Below are positions 40,968-50,323 of a stretch of 64,000 bases of DNA, one piece after another. Both the position numbers and the translations under genes were made by a program. The stretch comes from Mycolicibacter heraklionensis (GTDB lineage Bacteria; Actinomycetota; Actinomycetes; Mycobacteriales; Mycobacteriaceae): assembly GCF_019645815.1 (NCBI RefSeq), contig NZ_CP080997.1, positions 4,654,880-4,718,879 on the forward strand, written 5' to 3'. Every line of letters starts with the position of its first letter. Position 1 is the stretch's first letter. Under the pieces are notes generated by a model. That model worked only from the letters and a program-made list of their open reading frames with translations. It made no database searches and was not told the DNA's origin.

Positions 40968-41543
40968 CTATGACCGCCCGGTGAATGCGATCAGCCGCTG
41001 CAGGGCCGGCGCGGTGTCGGCGACCTGGACAGGCTGGTCGAATCCCGCTTGCACTCGGCCCGCCGGCGTGATGATCGTTTGCGCCAGGCCGAGCACGTAC
41101 TGGGCCAGCGGCTCGGCCGCGTTCACGGTACGGCCGGTCGCCGTCGCGTAGTCCCACGCGTGCACCAGGAACTCCAGCGACAGAATCCCGGCCGCCATCC
41201 TCGCCGGCAGCTCATTGGGCCCGATCGTGACGGTGCCGTCCAGGCCGCGACCGTGCCACGCGTCCAGCGCGGGCCGGGCTGCGGAGCCAACCTGCCGGAC
41301 CAGCGAATCGTCGGGATCGCGGGGCGGGAACTCCGCGCCGGCGGCACCGCCGAGGAGGGTGATGGAGTGCAGCAGGTGCTCGGTCAGCTGCGCGACGTCG
41401 AACTCTGAACACGGCGTCGGGTTGGACCAATCGTCGCTGGTGATGCCGCTGCACACCTGCTCCAGCACCGCCCACGCGGCTTCGGCGCCGGCGAGTTCGT
41501 CGGCGGGAGGCTCGTCAGGAACGGGTCGCAGTTCGGGGGCCAT
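40968..41543 (-). CDS. TIGR03086/DinB-like metal-binding protein (Rv3773c)
   Basis: A 191-residue four-helix-bundle protein of the mycothiol-dependent maleylpyruvate isomerase-like family. Metal-ligand candidates are His residues in LTEHLLHSITLLGG and FLVHAWDYATATGR; WSNPTPCSEFDVAQLTEHLL is the family start motif. Function unknown; the superfamily includes mycothiol-dependent transferases. It is divergent from echA21 with 23 bp between starts. Confidence 0.82.
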   Translation of the reverse strand: MAPELRPVPDEPPADELAGAEAAWAVLEQVCSGITSDDWSNPTPCSEFDVAQLTEHLLHSITLLGGAAGAEFPPRDPDDSLVRQVGSAARPALDAWHGRGLDGTVTIGPNELPARMAAGILSLEFLVHAWDYATATGRTVNAAEPLAQYVLGLAQTIITPAGRVQAGFDQPVQVADTAPALQRLIAFTGRS

Positions 41544-41566
41544 GAGACCACGCTACGGTCTGGGGT

Positions 41567-42391
41567 ATGGCCGAGACCTATGAATCCGTCACCGTCGAGA
41601 TCAAAGACCACGTCGCCCAGGTCACGCTGATCGGGCCGGGCAAGGGCAATGCGATGGGCCCGGCGTTCTGGGCGGAGCTGCCGGTGGTCTTCGCCGAGCT
41701 GGACGCCGACCGCGACGTGCGGGCGATCGTGCTGACCGGCTCCGGCAAGAACTTCAGCTACGGACTGGACGTGGCCGCGATGGGCGGCACGATGACGCCG
41801 ATGCTGGCCGACGGCGCGCTGGCCCGGCCGCGGGCGGACTTCCACCGCGAGCTGCAGCGCATGCAGGGTGCCATCACCGCGGTCGCCGACTGTCGGACGC
41901 CGACCATCGCCTCGATCCACGGCTGGTGCATCGGCGGCGGGGTGGACCTGATCTCCGCGGTCGACGTCCGCTATGCCTCCGCCGACGCCAAGTTCAGCGT
42001 GCGCGAGGTCCGGCTGGCGATCGTCGCCGACGTCGGCAGCCTGGCCCGGCTTCCGCTGATCATCTCCGACGGACATCTGCGCGAGCTCGCGCTGACCGGC
42101 AAAGACATCGACGCGGCCCGGGCGGAGAAGATCGGCCTGGTCAACGACGTCTACGCCGACGCCGACGCCAGCCTGGCCGCCGCGCATGCCACCGCGGCCG
42201 AGATCGCCGAGAACCCGCCGCTGACGGTCGCCGGCATCAAGGACGTGCTCGACGAGCAGCGCACCGACCGGGTGTCGGCCAGCCTGCGCTACGTCGCGGC
42301 CTGGAACTCGGCGTTCTTGGCGTCGAAGGACCTGCTGGAGGGCATCGGCGCGATGATGGGCAAACGCAAGCCCGAGTTCACCGGCGAGTGA
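41567..42391 (+). CDS. echA21: Enoyl-CoA hydratase/isomerase EchA21
   Basis: A 274-residue crotonase. The oxyanion-hole pieces are GSGKNFSYGLDV and HGWCIGGGVDLISAVDVRYA; the second catalytic position carries REVRLAIVADVGSL, an isomerase-like Asp rather than the hydratase Glu pair, as in dienoyl-CoA isomerases (ECH1). It acts in fatty-acid oxidation. ATG 41567 is 7-8 nt after TACGGT, leaderless. It leads an operon with the SMR, thioesterase and lipE genes; the SMR start overlaps its stop (TGATG). Confidence 0.88.
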   Translation: MAETYESVTVEIKDHVAQVTLIGPGKGNAMGPAFWAELPVVFAELDADRDVRAIVLTGSGKNFSYGLDVAAMGGTMTPMLADGALARPRADFHRELQRMQGAITAVADCRTPTIASIHGWCIGGGVDLISAVDVRYASADAKFSVREVRLAIVADVGSLARLPLIISDGHLRELALTGKDIDAARAEKIGLVNDVYADADASLAAAHATAAEIAENPPLTVAGIKDVLDEQRTDRVSASLRYVAAWNSAFLASKDLLEGIGAMMGKRKPEFTGE

Positions 42392-42714
42392 TGGCCTGGG
42401 TCCTGCTGCTCGGGGCGATCGGTTTCGAGGTTGCCGGGACGCTGTCGATGCGCGCCTCCGACGGCTTCTCCCGATGGCAGTGGGCGATTCCGGTGGCCGT
42501 CGGCTATGTGGTGTCGTTCGTGTTGCTGGCGATGGTGCTCAAGCGGGGCATTCCGGTCGGGGTTGCCTACGGAGTCTGGTCGGGCGTCGGGGTGGCGTTG
42601 ACCGCGGTGCTGGCCCGGTTCCTGTTCGACGATCCGTTCACACCGGTGATGGCCGGCGGCGTGGTGCTGATCGGCGCCGGGGTGTACCTGATGGAGATGG
42701 GTGCGCACGCGTGA
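42391..42714 (+). CDS. Small multidrug resistance (SMR) transporter
   Basis: A 107-residue protein with four helices and the essential proton/substrate glutamate (E13 in AIGFEVAGTLSMRAS) in helix 1. The GxAYGVWSGVGVALTA helix 3 pattern matches EmrE/SugE-type proteins that exchange protons for cationic or guanidinium compounds. ATG 42391 overlaps the echA21 stop by one base, and its own stop overlaps the next GTG by four, so it is embedded in a tight operon with lipid enzymes, not in the order I recall for M. tuberculosis (Rv3774-Rv3775). Confidence 0.87.
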   Translation: MAWVLLLGAIGFEVAGTLSMRASDGFSRWQWAIPVAVGYVVSFVLLAMVLKRGIPVGVAYGVWSGVGVALTAVLARFLFDDPFTPVMAGGVVLIGAGVYLMEMGAHA

Positions 42715-43583
42715 GCGACGACGTTCCCCACCGTCAACCGGCCCTGGCCGACATCATCGCCACCCTCGACGTCGACCGGGTCGACGACGAGCACTTCGTG
42801 GCCACCCAGCTGGACAACCGGATCCACCACATCGTCGGCGGACATATCGCCGGCCAGGCGCTGATCGCGGCCAGTCGCACCGCGCCGGACCGGCTGCCGC
42901 ACAGCATGCACGTCTATTACCTGCGGGCCGGGGACGCCCGTCGCCCGGTCGACCTGCACGTGGAGGTGGCCCGCGACGGCGGCACGCTGTCGACGCGACA
43001 GGTCACCGCCCGCCAGGACGGCCAGATCCTGCTGGAAGTGCTGTCGTCGTTCACCACCGCCGTCGACGCACCGGAATACCAGCAGCCGATACCGGATGTC
43101 CCCGACCCGGATTCGCTGCCGTCGTCGCAGGAACAACTGGCCGCCTACGCCGATGAACTGGGCGGCTACTGGGTCCAGCCGCACCCGTTCGACGTGCGGT
43201 ATGTCGATGCGCCGCCACGCTTGGCTGTGGACCTGGGCGAACCGTCCCCGCGGCTGCGAATGTGGTCGAAGCCGGTCGACGCGGTGCCCGCTGATCCCGT
43301 GATGCACAGCGCCCTGCTGACCTACCTGTCCGGCACGAAGATGGTCGAGGCGGCGCTGGCCATGCGGGCGACCAACCAGGCCGCCACGTTCAACGCGCTG
43401 ATCGACCACGCACTGTGGTTTCAGCGGCCCGTCGACCTGTCGGACTGGGTGCTGTCGGATCAGTTCACGCCCAGCGGCGTCGCCGGGCGCGGCCTGACGA
43501 CCTCGACGATGTACAACCGGGCGGGGCAGCTGGTCTGCGTGGCGACCCAGGAACTCTATTTCGGCCGGGGGCCGCGCCGCTGA
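42711..43583 (+). CDS. Acyl-CoA thioesterase (TesB/Acot8-like)
   Basis: A 290-residue double-hotdog thioesterase that hydrolyses acyl-CoA. N-terminal hotdog: GGHIAGQALIAASRTA and HSMHVYYLRAGD; C-terminal hotdog: TYLSGTKM...TNQAATFNALIDHALWFQRP and GRGLTTSTMYNRAGQLV, with the conserved Asp-His-x-W pattern at the active site. GTG 42711 overlaps the SMR stop (GTGA). It sits between echA21 and lipE in a lipid-handling operon. Confidence 0.87.
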   Translation: MSDDVPHRQPALADIIATLDVDRVDDEHFVATQLDNRIHHIVGGHIAGQALIAASRTAPDRLPHSMHVYYLRAGDARRPVDLHVEVARDGGTLSTRQVTARQDGQILLEVLSSFTTAVDAPEYQQPIPDVPDPDSLPSSQEQLAAYADELGGYWVQPHPFDVRYVDAPPRLAVDLGEPSPRLRMWSKPVDAVPADPVMHSALLTYLSGTKMVEAALAMRATNQAATFNALIDHALWFQRPVDLSDWVLSDQFTPSGVAGRGLTTSTMYNRAGQLVCVATQELYFGRGPRR

Positions 43584-43616
43584 GGTTCGCCGGGCCGCAC
43601 ACGTAACCTGGCGAGC

Positions 43617-44858
43617 ATGACACCTGACGGCACCATCCGTGTCCCCGCCGACCTCGACGCCGTCACCGCGATCGGCGACGAGGACCACTCCGGTATCGAC
43701 CCGGCGGCCGTGGACCGGATCTGGCAGGCCGCCCGGCACTGGTATGCGGCCGGCCTGCACCCCGCCATCCAGTTGTGCCTGCGCCACAACGGCCGCGTGG
43801 TGCTCAACCGGGCGATCGGGCACGGCTGGGGCAACGGCCCGGAAGACCCGGACGACGCGGAGCGGGTACCGGTGAGCGTCGACACCCCGTTCTGCGTGTA
43901 CTCGACCGCCAAGGCCATCACCAGCACCGTGATACACATGCTGGCCGAGCGCGGCGCCTTCTCCCTGGACGACCGCGTCAGCGACTATCTGCCCGACTAC
44001 GGCCGACACGGCAAGCACCGCACCACCATTCGGCACGTGATGACGCACAGCGCCGGGGTGCCGTTTGCCACCGGGCCCAAGCCCGACCTCAATCGCGCCG
44101 ACGACCCCGAATACGCCCAGGCCCAGCTGGCCAACCTGCGGCTGGTGTACCCGCCCGGGCTGATGCACATGTACCACGCCCTGACCTGGGGGCCGCTGAC
44201 GAGGGAGATCGTGCGGGCGGCCACCGGCAAGGACATCCGGGACGTGCTGGCGACCGAGATCCTGGACCCGCTGGGTTTCCGGTGGACCAATTATGGCGTT
44301 GCCCCGCAAGATATTCCGCTGGTAGCGCCGAGCCATGCCACCGGCAAGCAACCGACCGGCGCGGGTGTCGCGGTGTTCCGCAAGGCGATCGGCGGGTCGG
44401 TCCACGAGATCATCCCGGTCACCAACAGTCCGTTCTTCCTGACCACGGTGGTGCCATCGTCGAACACCATCTCCACCGCGTTCGAGCTGTCGCGATTCGC
44501 CGAGATCTGGCGGCGCGGAGGCGAACTCGACGGGGTGCGAGTGCTCTCGCCGGAAACCTTGCGCGGGGCGACGGCGCAGTGCCGCCGGTTGCGCCCCGAT
44601 GTCGCGACCGGGCTGGCGCCGCTGCGCTGGGGCACCGGTTTCATGTTGGGGTCCAAGCGGTTCGGGCCGTTCGGCCGCGGCGCGCCGGCCGCGTTCGGCC
44701 ATCTTGGCCTGGTCAACTGCGCCATCTGGACCGACCCGCAGCGTGGGCTATCGGCCGGGCTGATCTCCAGCGGCAAGCCGGGCCAGGACCCGGAGGCCAA
44801 GCGCTACACCGCGCTGATGAACGCCATTGCCGCGGAGATGCCTATCTCTTGGCGTTGA
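43617..44858 (+). CDS. lipE: Serine hydrolase of the beta-lactamase fold, LipE
   Basis: A 413-residue class-C beta-lactamase-like esterase. The nucleophile motif S-x-x-K is S96-T-A-K99 (YSTAKAITS), the Tyr motif is in YHALTWGPL, and the third box lies near FGHLGLVN. No signal peptide. Homologue of Rv3775, predicted esterase/lipase. ATG 43617 lies 8 nt after TAACCT and could be leaderless, although it is only 33 bp after the thioesterase gene. A strong palindrome overlaps its stop codon. Confidence 0.88.
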   Translation: MTPDGTIRVPADLDAVTAIGDEDHSGIDPAAVDRIWQAARHWYAAGLHPAIQLCLRHNGRVVLNRAIGHGWGNGPEDPDDAERVPVSVDTPFCVYSTAKAITSTVIHMLAERGAFSLDDRVSDYLPDYGRHGKHRTTIRHVMTHSAGVPFATGPKPDLNRADDPEYAQAQLANLRLVYPPGLMHMYHALTWGPLTREIVRAATGKDIRDVLATEILDPLGFRWTNYGVAPQDIPLVAPSHATGKQPTGAGVAVFRKAIGGSVHEIIPVTNSPFFLTTVVPSSNTISTAFELSRFAEIWRRGGELDGVRVLSPETLRGATAQCRRLRPDVATGLAPLRWGTGFMLGSKRFGPFGRGAPAAFGHLGLVNCAIWTDPQRGLSAGLISSGKPGQDPEAKRYTALMNAIAAEMPISWR

Positions 44859-44910
44859 CTCTGCGCTCAGGGCGGGAAAGTGCGAGTGGGTTGCGCCGTG
44901 AGCGCAGAGT
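44858..44910. terminator. Two-tier hairpin at the lipE stop
   Basis: ACTCTGCGCTCA / TGAGCGCAGAGT (12 bp perfect), one mismatch, then GGCG/CGCC, loop about 19 nt. It begins at the last base of the lipE stop and faces the end of the convergent PGRS gene at 44991, so it probably terminates both. Confidence 0.6.
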
Positions 44911-44990
44911 GAACGGTTAGGCCCCAAACGCGACCGCGGCCGCCGAGCCCCGTGAGGGACCCGACGGCCGCGGTAGGTGACCAGGTGATG

Positions 44991-47900
44991 TCAGCCAGGT
45001 CGGCCGTTAACGCCGGTAGCACCCGTGGCGCCGTTGGTGCCGGCCACACCGCCGGGCGCAGGACTACCACCGGTACCGCCGGAGCCGCCGACGCCACCGG
45101 CGCCGCCCACACCACCGACAGTCCCTGCGCTGTTGACTCCGCCGTTACCGCCCTTGCCGCCCGCACCGCCAGCCGGGCCAGCACCGCCGTTGCCTCCGAC
45201 CCCATCGGTACCGCTGGTGCTGGTGCCACCGGCACCACCTGCACCACCGTCACCGCTGTTACCGCCGGCACCACCGGCACCGCCCGCAGGGGGTGTGCCG
45301 GAAAAGACGATGCCGCTGTTACCGCCGACGCCACCGGTGCCGCCCTTACCGCCGACGCCACCGGTGCCGCCCTTACCACCGTTACCGGTTACGGACGTCC
45401 CGCCGACGCCACCCTGGCCGCCGTTGCCGCCGTCACCGCCGGCTGTTCCGTTGCCGCCCTTCCCGGTCGCCGCGCTGTTTCCGGCCGTGCCTGCGAGGCC
45501 TGCTCCGCCGGTACCACCGACTCCGCCGGCACCACCGTTGCCGCTGATGGAGGCACCTCCGGCACCACCCGTGCCGCCATCGCCGGCGATCCCGTTTTGG
45601 GCTTGAGCGCCACCAGCACCACCCGCCCCACCAACGCCGCCAGCCCCGCTACCCGACGTGCCACCGGCGCCACCGTCACCACCGTCACCAGAAGCTTTGT
45701 TCTGGTTGCCGACGCCACCGACGCCACCGGCACCGCCGGCACCGCCGGCACCGTCAGTGCCACCATTGATGCCGGAACCACCGGCACCACCGTTGCCACC
45801 GTGGCCGCCATCTAGGCCAGCGCCGGCGGCATCGACGCCGCCAACACCGCCAACACCACCGACACCACCAGCACCGGCAGCGCCATCGGTGCCAGTGTTC
45901 GAGACACCACCGCTGCCGCCCTTGCCGCCGTTACCGCCGGCACCTCCGGCCGTACCGGCGGTGGTGGCGCTGGCAATCGCACCGGCCGCCCCCGCCCCGC
46001 CTGCACCACCGACACCGCCGGCACCACCGTTGCCGGTACCCGAAGTACCACCCGTGCCGCCACTGCCACCATCTCCAGAGGTTCCGCCGTTGATTCCGAC
46101 GCCGCCGGCACCGCCAGCACCACCGGTGCCGCCGTTGCCGTCGAGACCACCGCCGATGCCGGAGCCGCCGGCCCCGCCGGTACCACCGTTGCCGCCGTTC
46201 AAACCGTTGCCTGCTGCGTCAACGCCACCGACACCACCGGCTCCACCGGCGCCACCGGTTCCGGCCAGGCCATCGGTACCGGTGCTGGACTCGCCACCGA
46301 CGCCACCCTTACCGCCGTTGCCGCCTGTGCCACCGGCTGTTCCGCTGGTGGTCGCGCTGCCAATCGCACCCGCTGCGCCAGCGCCACCAGCACCACCGAC
46401 ACCGCCGGCACCCCCGTTGCCGGTGCCCGAGGTACCACCTGTGCCGCCAGTGCCACCGTCGCCGGAAGTCCCGCCGTTGATCCCGACGCCGCCCGCACCA
46501 CCGGCGCCACCGGCACCACCGTTACCGTCCTTGGCGTCGTTGCCGGCTGCCCCGTTGCTGCCACTGGTGCTGATACCGCCGGCACCGGCGGTACCGGCGG
46601 TGCCACCGGCACCACCGACGCCACCGTTGCCGCCGCGCAACCCGTTGCCGTTGGCGTCGACGCCGCCCGTACCGCCCACGCCACCGTTGCCGCCAACACC
46701 GCCGGCACCAGCGTTTCCGCCACTACCACCGCTGCCGGTGACGGCGGCACCGCCCTTACCGCCGTCACCGCCCTGGCCGCCATCGATACCGGCGTAACCG
46801 TCGCCACCCGCAGCCGCCGGGTGCGGGATCCCGGCGACTCCGGCTTTGGAGGACCCACCGAGTCCGCCGTTACCGCCGTTACCGCCGTTACCGGTGCCCG
46901 TCGCGGCGCCGCCGGCGCCACCATCACCGGCATTACCACCGCCGGAGCCACTTCCGCCGGAGCCGCCGACACCGCCGTTGCCGCCATTGACGGCGCCGGC
47001 CCCGCTGCCGCCAGCACCACCGTTACCACCGTTACCGGCGGGCCCGGTCGGGAAGACGTTCAGAGAGCCGCCAGCCGTATTGGCACCACCTCCACCGCTA
47101 CCACCATTGCCAGCGCGGCTGGCGCCGAACGGATTAGCAGGGTCGCTGGCGCCGGCGCTGTTACCGCCAGCACCGCCGTTGCCGCCGCTACCACCTTGCA
47201 GCTGCGCGAGGCCGCCACCACCAGCGTTGCCGCCGTTACCGCCGATGGCCGTGCCGTTACCGCCACTGCCCCCATTACCGCCCTGACCACCGTAGCCGCC
47301 GCCGGTAGAAAGGGCTGCCGCTGCGCTACCGCCCGTGCCGCCATTACCGCCATTACCGCCGGCGCTGATCACGCCGTTCCCGGTCGCCCCGTCGGCCCCG
47401 TCACCGGCGTCACCGCCGCGACCGGCGGCACCGTTAGACCCGACCGCACCGCCGGTCCCGCCGTTACCGCCGTTGCCGCCCTTGCTGAAGACGGTTCCGT
47501 CGCCAGACTTCCAACCGGTGCTGGCAGCACCGTCGCCGCCGTGGCCGCCGTCACCGCCGGCGCTTGCGGTGCCACCGCCGCCGCCACCACCGTTTCCGCC
47601 GGCGCCGCCGTTACCGCCGATGTAGGTGCCGGTGCCGGCAGCTCCGCCATCGCCACCGTCTCCGCCGATGCCATTGCGAGCGGTTCCGGTGGTGGTCGGA
47701 ATGTAACCACTGGCGCCACCGACGCCGCCGGCACCGCCGCTGCCGCCGGTGGTTTTCACGGTTTCGTCGTCGGTGGCCGCATTACCGCCGGCGCCACCGC
47801 TGCCACCGTGGCCCCCCTGGCCTACCCCGAGGGTCGCGGCCCCCCCAGCGCCTCCGGCGCCTCCGTTGCCACCTACGAGCGAACCGAAGCCGCCTGCACC

Positions 47901-49139
47901 GCCGGCACTGCCGTCCCCGCCGACGCCGTCGTTCTGTCCAGAACCGCCGTTGCCCCCGGCCCCGCCGATTCCGCCGGTAATCCCGGCGCCGCCGTTGCCG
48001 GCCGCTCCGCCATCAGCACCGATAGCCCCGGCGCCACCGGCTCCGCCGCGGCCTCCGGCGCCGCCGTTGCCGAGGTAGTCACCGCTTGAGTCCTTATAGG
48101 CGTCACCGCCATCGGTTCCGGCGCCGCCCACGGCTGCCGTACCCGACTGGCCGGCGTGTCCGTAGGAGCCGTCGAACTTCTCGCCGGCGGCGCCGCCCGC
48201 ACCACCGTTGCCACCGGCACCGCCGGCGGCTCCATTCAGGTGGGCCGCAATGCCATCGTCGATCCCATTAGCGGCGGTTCCCGCGGCGCCGGCGGTACCA
48301 CCAGCCCCGCCATTGCCGCCGTTACCGAATAGGTAGCCGCTGCGACCACCAGCGCCGCCGGCCCCTCCGTTGCCGCCATTGCCGCCAATGCCCGTGCCGC
48401 CGTTGGCATAGCTACCGTTGGCGCCGGCGGTGCCATTGCCTCCGGCGCCGCCGTTGCCACCGGTACCGAAGAACCAGCCAACCGCGTCGCCGCCATTGCC
48501 GCCGGCGCCGCCACTGCCGCCGGCACCGACACCGAGTCCGCCCGCACCGCCGTCACCGCCGATGCCCATGAACGAGCCACCACTACCGCCGTTGCCGCCG
48601 GCACTAGTCTCGAAGCCGTCGCCACCGGCACCACCGTTGCCGAACCACCCGGCGTCTCCGCCGGTACCGCCGACCAAAGCCGCATCGTTGCTGTCCCAGC
48701 CTGCACCACCGTCGCCGAACCACAGTCCACCGTCGCCGCCGTTGGGGTTGAGGGCGGTTCCGTCGGCACCATCACCGATCAAGAACAGGCCGGAAGATTG
48801 GTTGATCCAGCCGTTGACCAATTCACCGAGATCACTGTTGATCCAGGCCTCGACACCGAAGTGAATCGGCTCGTAGAACCACTGGCTGATGATCGTGGAC
48901 ATGTCGAAGAAGTCGCCGGCAGCCGGCAGCGGATCGGCCGCCGACGCCGCAGGGCCAAACAGGTCCAACAGCCAATCCAGACCGTCGTCGGCCTGTGCTG
49001 ACGGAAGTCCCGCCAGTGGCGTCATCCCGAACGCCAAGAACGCAGTGGCGGCACCACTGGCACCGATCACCCGCTTGCGGCGCGACTGACCAGCCTCATG
49101 CTGACCGCGGCGCCGGCTGCTGCTGTGACGACGACTCAT
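44991..49139 (-). CDS. PGRS protein with Sec-type signal peptide, no PE domain (copy 1)
   Basis: A 1382-residue protein. Residues 1-25 are Arg/Ser-rich, then a hydrophobic signal core (VIGASGAATAFLAFGMTPLA) and AQA cleavage before DDGLDW. A conserved module of about 100 residues follows (DWLLDLFG, QWFYEPIH, WINSDLGELVNGWIN, GLFLIGDGADGT), then about 1250 residues of GGxGGxG repeats. The module ends where PE_PGRS proteins have their GRPLIGNG linker, but the PE domain and its ESX signal are absent. ATG 49139 follows AGAAAGG. It lies 59 bp downstream of a GjpA-like gene. The carboxyl half has a 129-residue duplication. Likely exported or surface-exposed. Confidence 0.85.
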   Translation of the reverse strand: MSRRHSSSRRRGQHEAGQSRRKRVIGASGAATAFLAFGMTPLAGLPSAQADDGLDWLLDLFGPAASAADPLPAAGDFFDMSTIISQWFYEPIHFGVEAWINSDLGELVNGWINQSSGLFLIGDGADGTALNPNGGDGGLWFGDGGAGWDSNDAALVGGTGGDAGWFGNGGAGGDGFETSAGGNGGSGGSFMGIGGDGGAGGLGVGAGGSGGAGGNGGDAVGWFFGTGGNGGAGGNGTAGANGSYANGGTGIGGNGGNGGAGGAGGRSGYLFGNGGNGGAGGTAGAAGTAANGIDDGIAAHLNGAAGGAGGNGGAGGAAGEKFDGSYGHAGQSGTAAVGGAGTDGGDAYKDSSGDYLGNGGAGGRGGAGGAGAIGADGGAAGNGGAGITGGIGGAGGNGGSGQNDGVGGDGSAGGAGGFGSLVGGNGGAGGAGGAATLGVGQGGHGGSGGAGGNAATDDETVKTTGGSGGAGGVGGASGYIPTTTGTARNGIGGDGGDGGAAGTGTYIGGNGGAGGNGGGGGGGTASAGGDGGHGGDGAASTGWKSGDGTVFSKGGNGGNGGTGGAVGSNGAAGRGGDAGDGADGATGNGVISAGGNGGNGGTGGSAAAALSTGGGYGGQGGNGGSGGNGTAIGGNGGNAGGGGLAQLQGGSGGNGGAGGNSAGASDPANPFGASRAGNGGSGGGGANTAGGSLNVFPTGPAGNGGNGGAGGSGAGAVNGGNGGVGGSGGSGSGGGNAGDGGAGGAATGTGNGGNGGNGGLGGSSKAGVAGIPHPAAAGGDGYAGIDGGQGGDGGKGGAAVTGSGGSGGNAGAGGVGGNGGVGGTGGVDANGNGLRGGNGGVGGAGGTAGTAGAGGISTSGSNGAAGNDAKDGNGGAGGAGGAGGVGINGGTSGDGGTGGTGGTSGTGNGGAGGVGGAGGAGAAGAIGSATTSGTAGGTGGNGGKGGVGGESSTGTDGLAGTGGAGGAGGVGGVDAAGNGLNGGNGGTGGAGGSGIGGGLDGNGGTGGAGGAGGVGINGGTSGDGGSGGTGGTSGTGNGGAGGVGGAGGAGAAGAIASATTAGTAGGAGGNGGKGGSGGVSNTGTDGAAGAGGVGGVGGVGGVDAAGAGLDGGHGGNGGAGGSGINGGTDGAGGAGGAGGVGGVGNQNKASGDGGDGGAGGTSGSGAGGVGGAGGAGGAQAQNGIAGDGGTGGAGGASISGNGGAGGVGGTGGAGLAGTAGNSAATGKGGNGTAGGDGGNGGQGGVGGTSVTGNGGKGGTGGVGGKGGTGGVGGNSGIVFSGTPPAGGAGGAGGNSGDGGAGGAGGTSTSGTDGVGGNGGAGPAGGAGGKGGNGGVNSAGTVGGVGGAGGVGGSGGTGGSPAPGGVAGTNGATGATGVNGRPG
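45713..46486 (-). repeat. Two tandem copies of a 387-bp unit inside PGRS copy 1
   Basis: The string encoding GINGGTSGDGG recurs 387 bp apart (forward CCGCCGTTGAT at 46084 and 46471). The two 129-residue units run in parallel through GTSGTGNGGAGGVGGAGGAG, SGTAGG/AGTAGG, STGTDG/NTGTDG and GGVDAAG with few changes. Boundaries are approximate. A more diverged piece precedes and follows it. Confidence 0.65.
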
Positions 49140-49198
49140 TGAGGAACACCTTTCTAAGATGTAAAGATTTGGGGCAGTTGAGTTTTGGAGGGGGAGGA

Positions 49199-50323
49199 TC
49201 AGCCGAAGATACTGTCGAAGAAGTCTTGGAACCCGCCGAAGAAGTTGGTGGCTTCGGCAGTGAAGTCGTCGGGGATCGGCGGCAGGTCGACTCCGAGCGC
49301 GGGCTGGTTCACGACAACTGTGCCTTCCCCGTCCCAGCCCGAGCCCAACAGCGCGCTGATGACCTGTCCCCACATCTCGAAGGCCGCGATCGGACCGATC
49401 GCTTGGCCCTCAGCGACGATTTGCCCAAGCAACGGAACGCCGACCATTTGCAAACCGAGAGAGTTCAAGATGGAGCCTCCGACAACCGGAACCGAGGCGT
49501 CTACCTCGCCGTCATCTCCCATCGACTGGTAGGTGGCCAGCTGCACCGAACCGGTGCTGAGCAGACCACCAAAGGCAAATTCCAAGTGGTCCAGACTCAT
49601 TCCCGCCGGGAGGAAGCCCGCATCGTTGATCGAAGGCAGCACGAAATCGAGATTGAGGGTGGCGCCGTTCAGGAAGCCGCCCCAGGTGTTGGCGAGGATC
49701 TCACTGAAGCTGTCACCGTCGGTGATGCTGTTCAGCAGCGCGACCCAAGGGCTGATGCCCGGCCCCAGCATGCCGATGATGATTCCCGACAGCGGCGAGA
49801 CCATGAAGTTGAGGATCGAATTCACCATGTCCACGTCGGTGCCGGCCGGCAGGTATCCCGGAACCTGCGCGAGGATCACGGCATGACCGGTCGTGAGCGA
49901 CCCGTCGATCGTGTGGTTGGTAACCGTGTCCAGGGTCTTAGAAGACACGTCCAGCGGGAGGGTATAGCCGTCGCGGACCGCCACCCAGTTCTGCTGGATC
50001 TCGGTATTGATGGCAGCCAGGGTGCTGCTACTCGGGTCGTTGAGGAACTGGTCGATGTAGCCCATCCAGTTCGCATACAGCTGCTGGAATGCCACACCGG
50101 GGGCCAGCATGTAGTTGTCCTTCAGGATCGAAAGGTTGGCATTCGTGGTGTTGATCACGTCCTGCCAGGTGTCAACGAAGTTGGACAGTCCCGTGAGCGC
50201 GACGTCAGCAACTGAGGCGACCGCCGGCGCCGGCGCCGGCGCGACAACCGGCGTGGCAGCGATCAGGCCGGTCCCGGCGATGACGACACCGGCCGCTGCG
50301 TAGGGGCGAAGAATGGCGTGCAA
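49199..50323 (-). CDS. Secreted GjpA-like (putative outer-membrane porin) protein, copy 1
   Basis: A 374-residue exported protein with signal peptide MHAILRPYAAAGVVIAGTGL up to about residue 37. The mature part mixes helices and amphipathic segments (VDTWQDVINTTNANLSIL, MLGPGISPWVALLNSITDGD, GGFLNGATLNLDFVLPSIN) and ends FFDSIFG. Such proteins are named outer membrane porin GjpA in databases as I recall, after a Gordonia porin; porin activity here is unproven. It starts at TTG 50323 behind GAAGGAG; the paralogue at 57253 uses TTG at the same codon. It is followed by the PGRS gene, with MarR genes upstream. Confidence 0.75.
   Translation of the reverse strand: MHAILRPYAAAGVVIAGTGLIAATPVVAPAPAPAVASVADVALTGLSNFVDTWQDVINTTNANLSILKDNYMLAPGVAFQQLYANWMGYIDQFLNDPSSSTLAAINTEIQQNWVAVRDGYTLPLDVSSKTLDTVTNHTIDGSLTTGHAVILAQVPGYLPAGTDVDMVNSILNFMVSPLSGIIIGMLGPGISPWVALLNSITDGDSFSEILANTWGGFLNGATLNLDFVLPSINDAGFLPAGMSLDHLEFAFGGLLSTGSVQLATYQSMGDDGEVDASVPVVGGSILNSLGLQMVGVPLLGQIVAEGQAIGPIAAFEMWGQVISALLGSGWDGEGTVVVNQPALGVDLPPIPDDFTAEATNFFGGFQDFFDSIFG

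Noticed and set aside
42567-44702. 711-codon minus-strand ORF across the thioesterase and lipE genes
   Set aside because: Antisense to two well-supported enzymes; the translation is Arg/Gly/His-rich without domain signals, typical of high-GC shadow frames.
44991-49139. Possible CRISPR array or other spaced repeats in the PGRS regions
   Set aside because: The repeats are short triplet-based Gly codon runs in one open frame, without constant repeat and spacer lengths.
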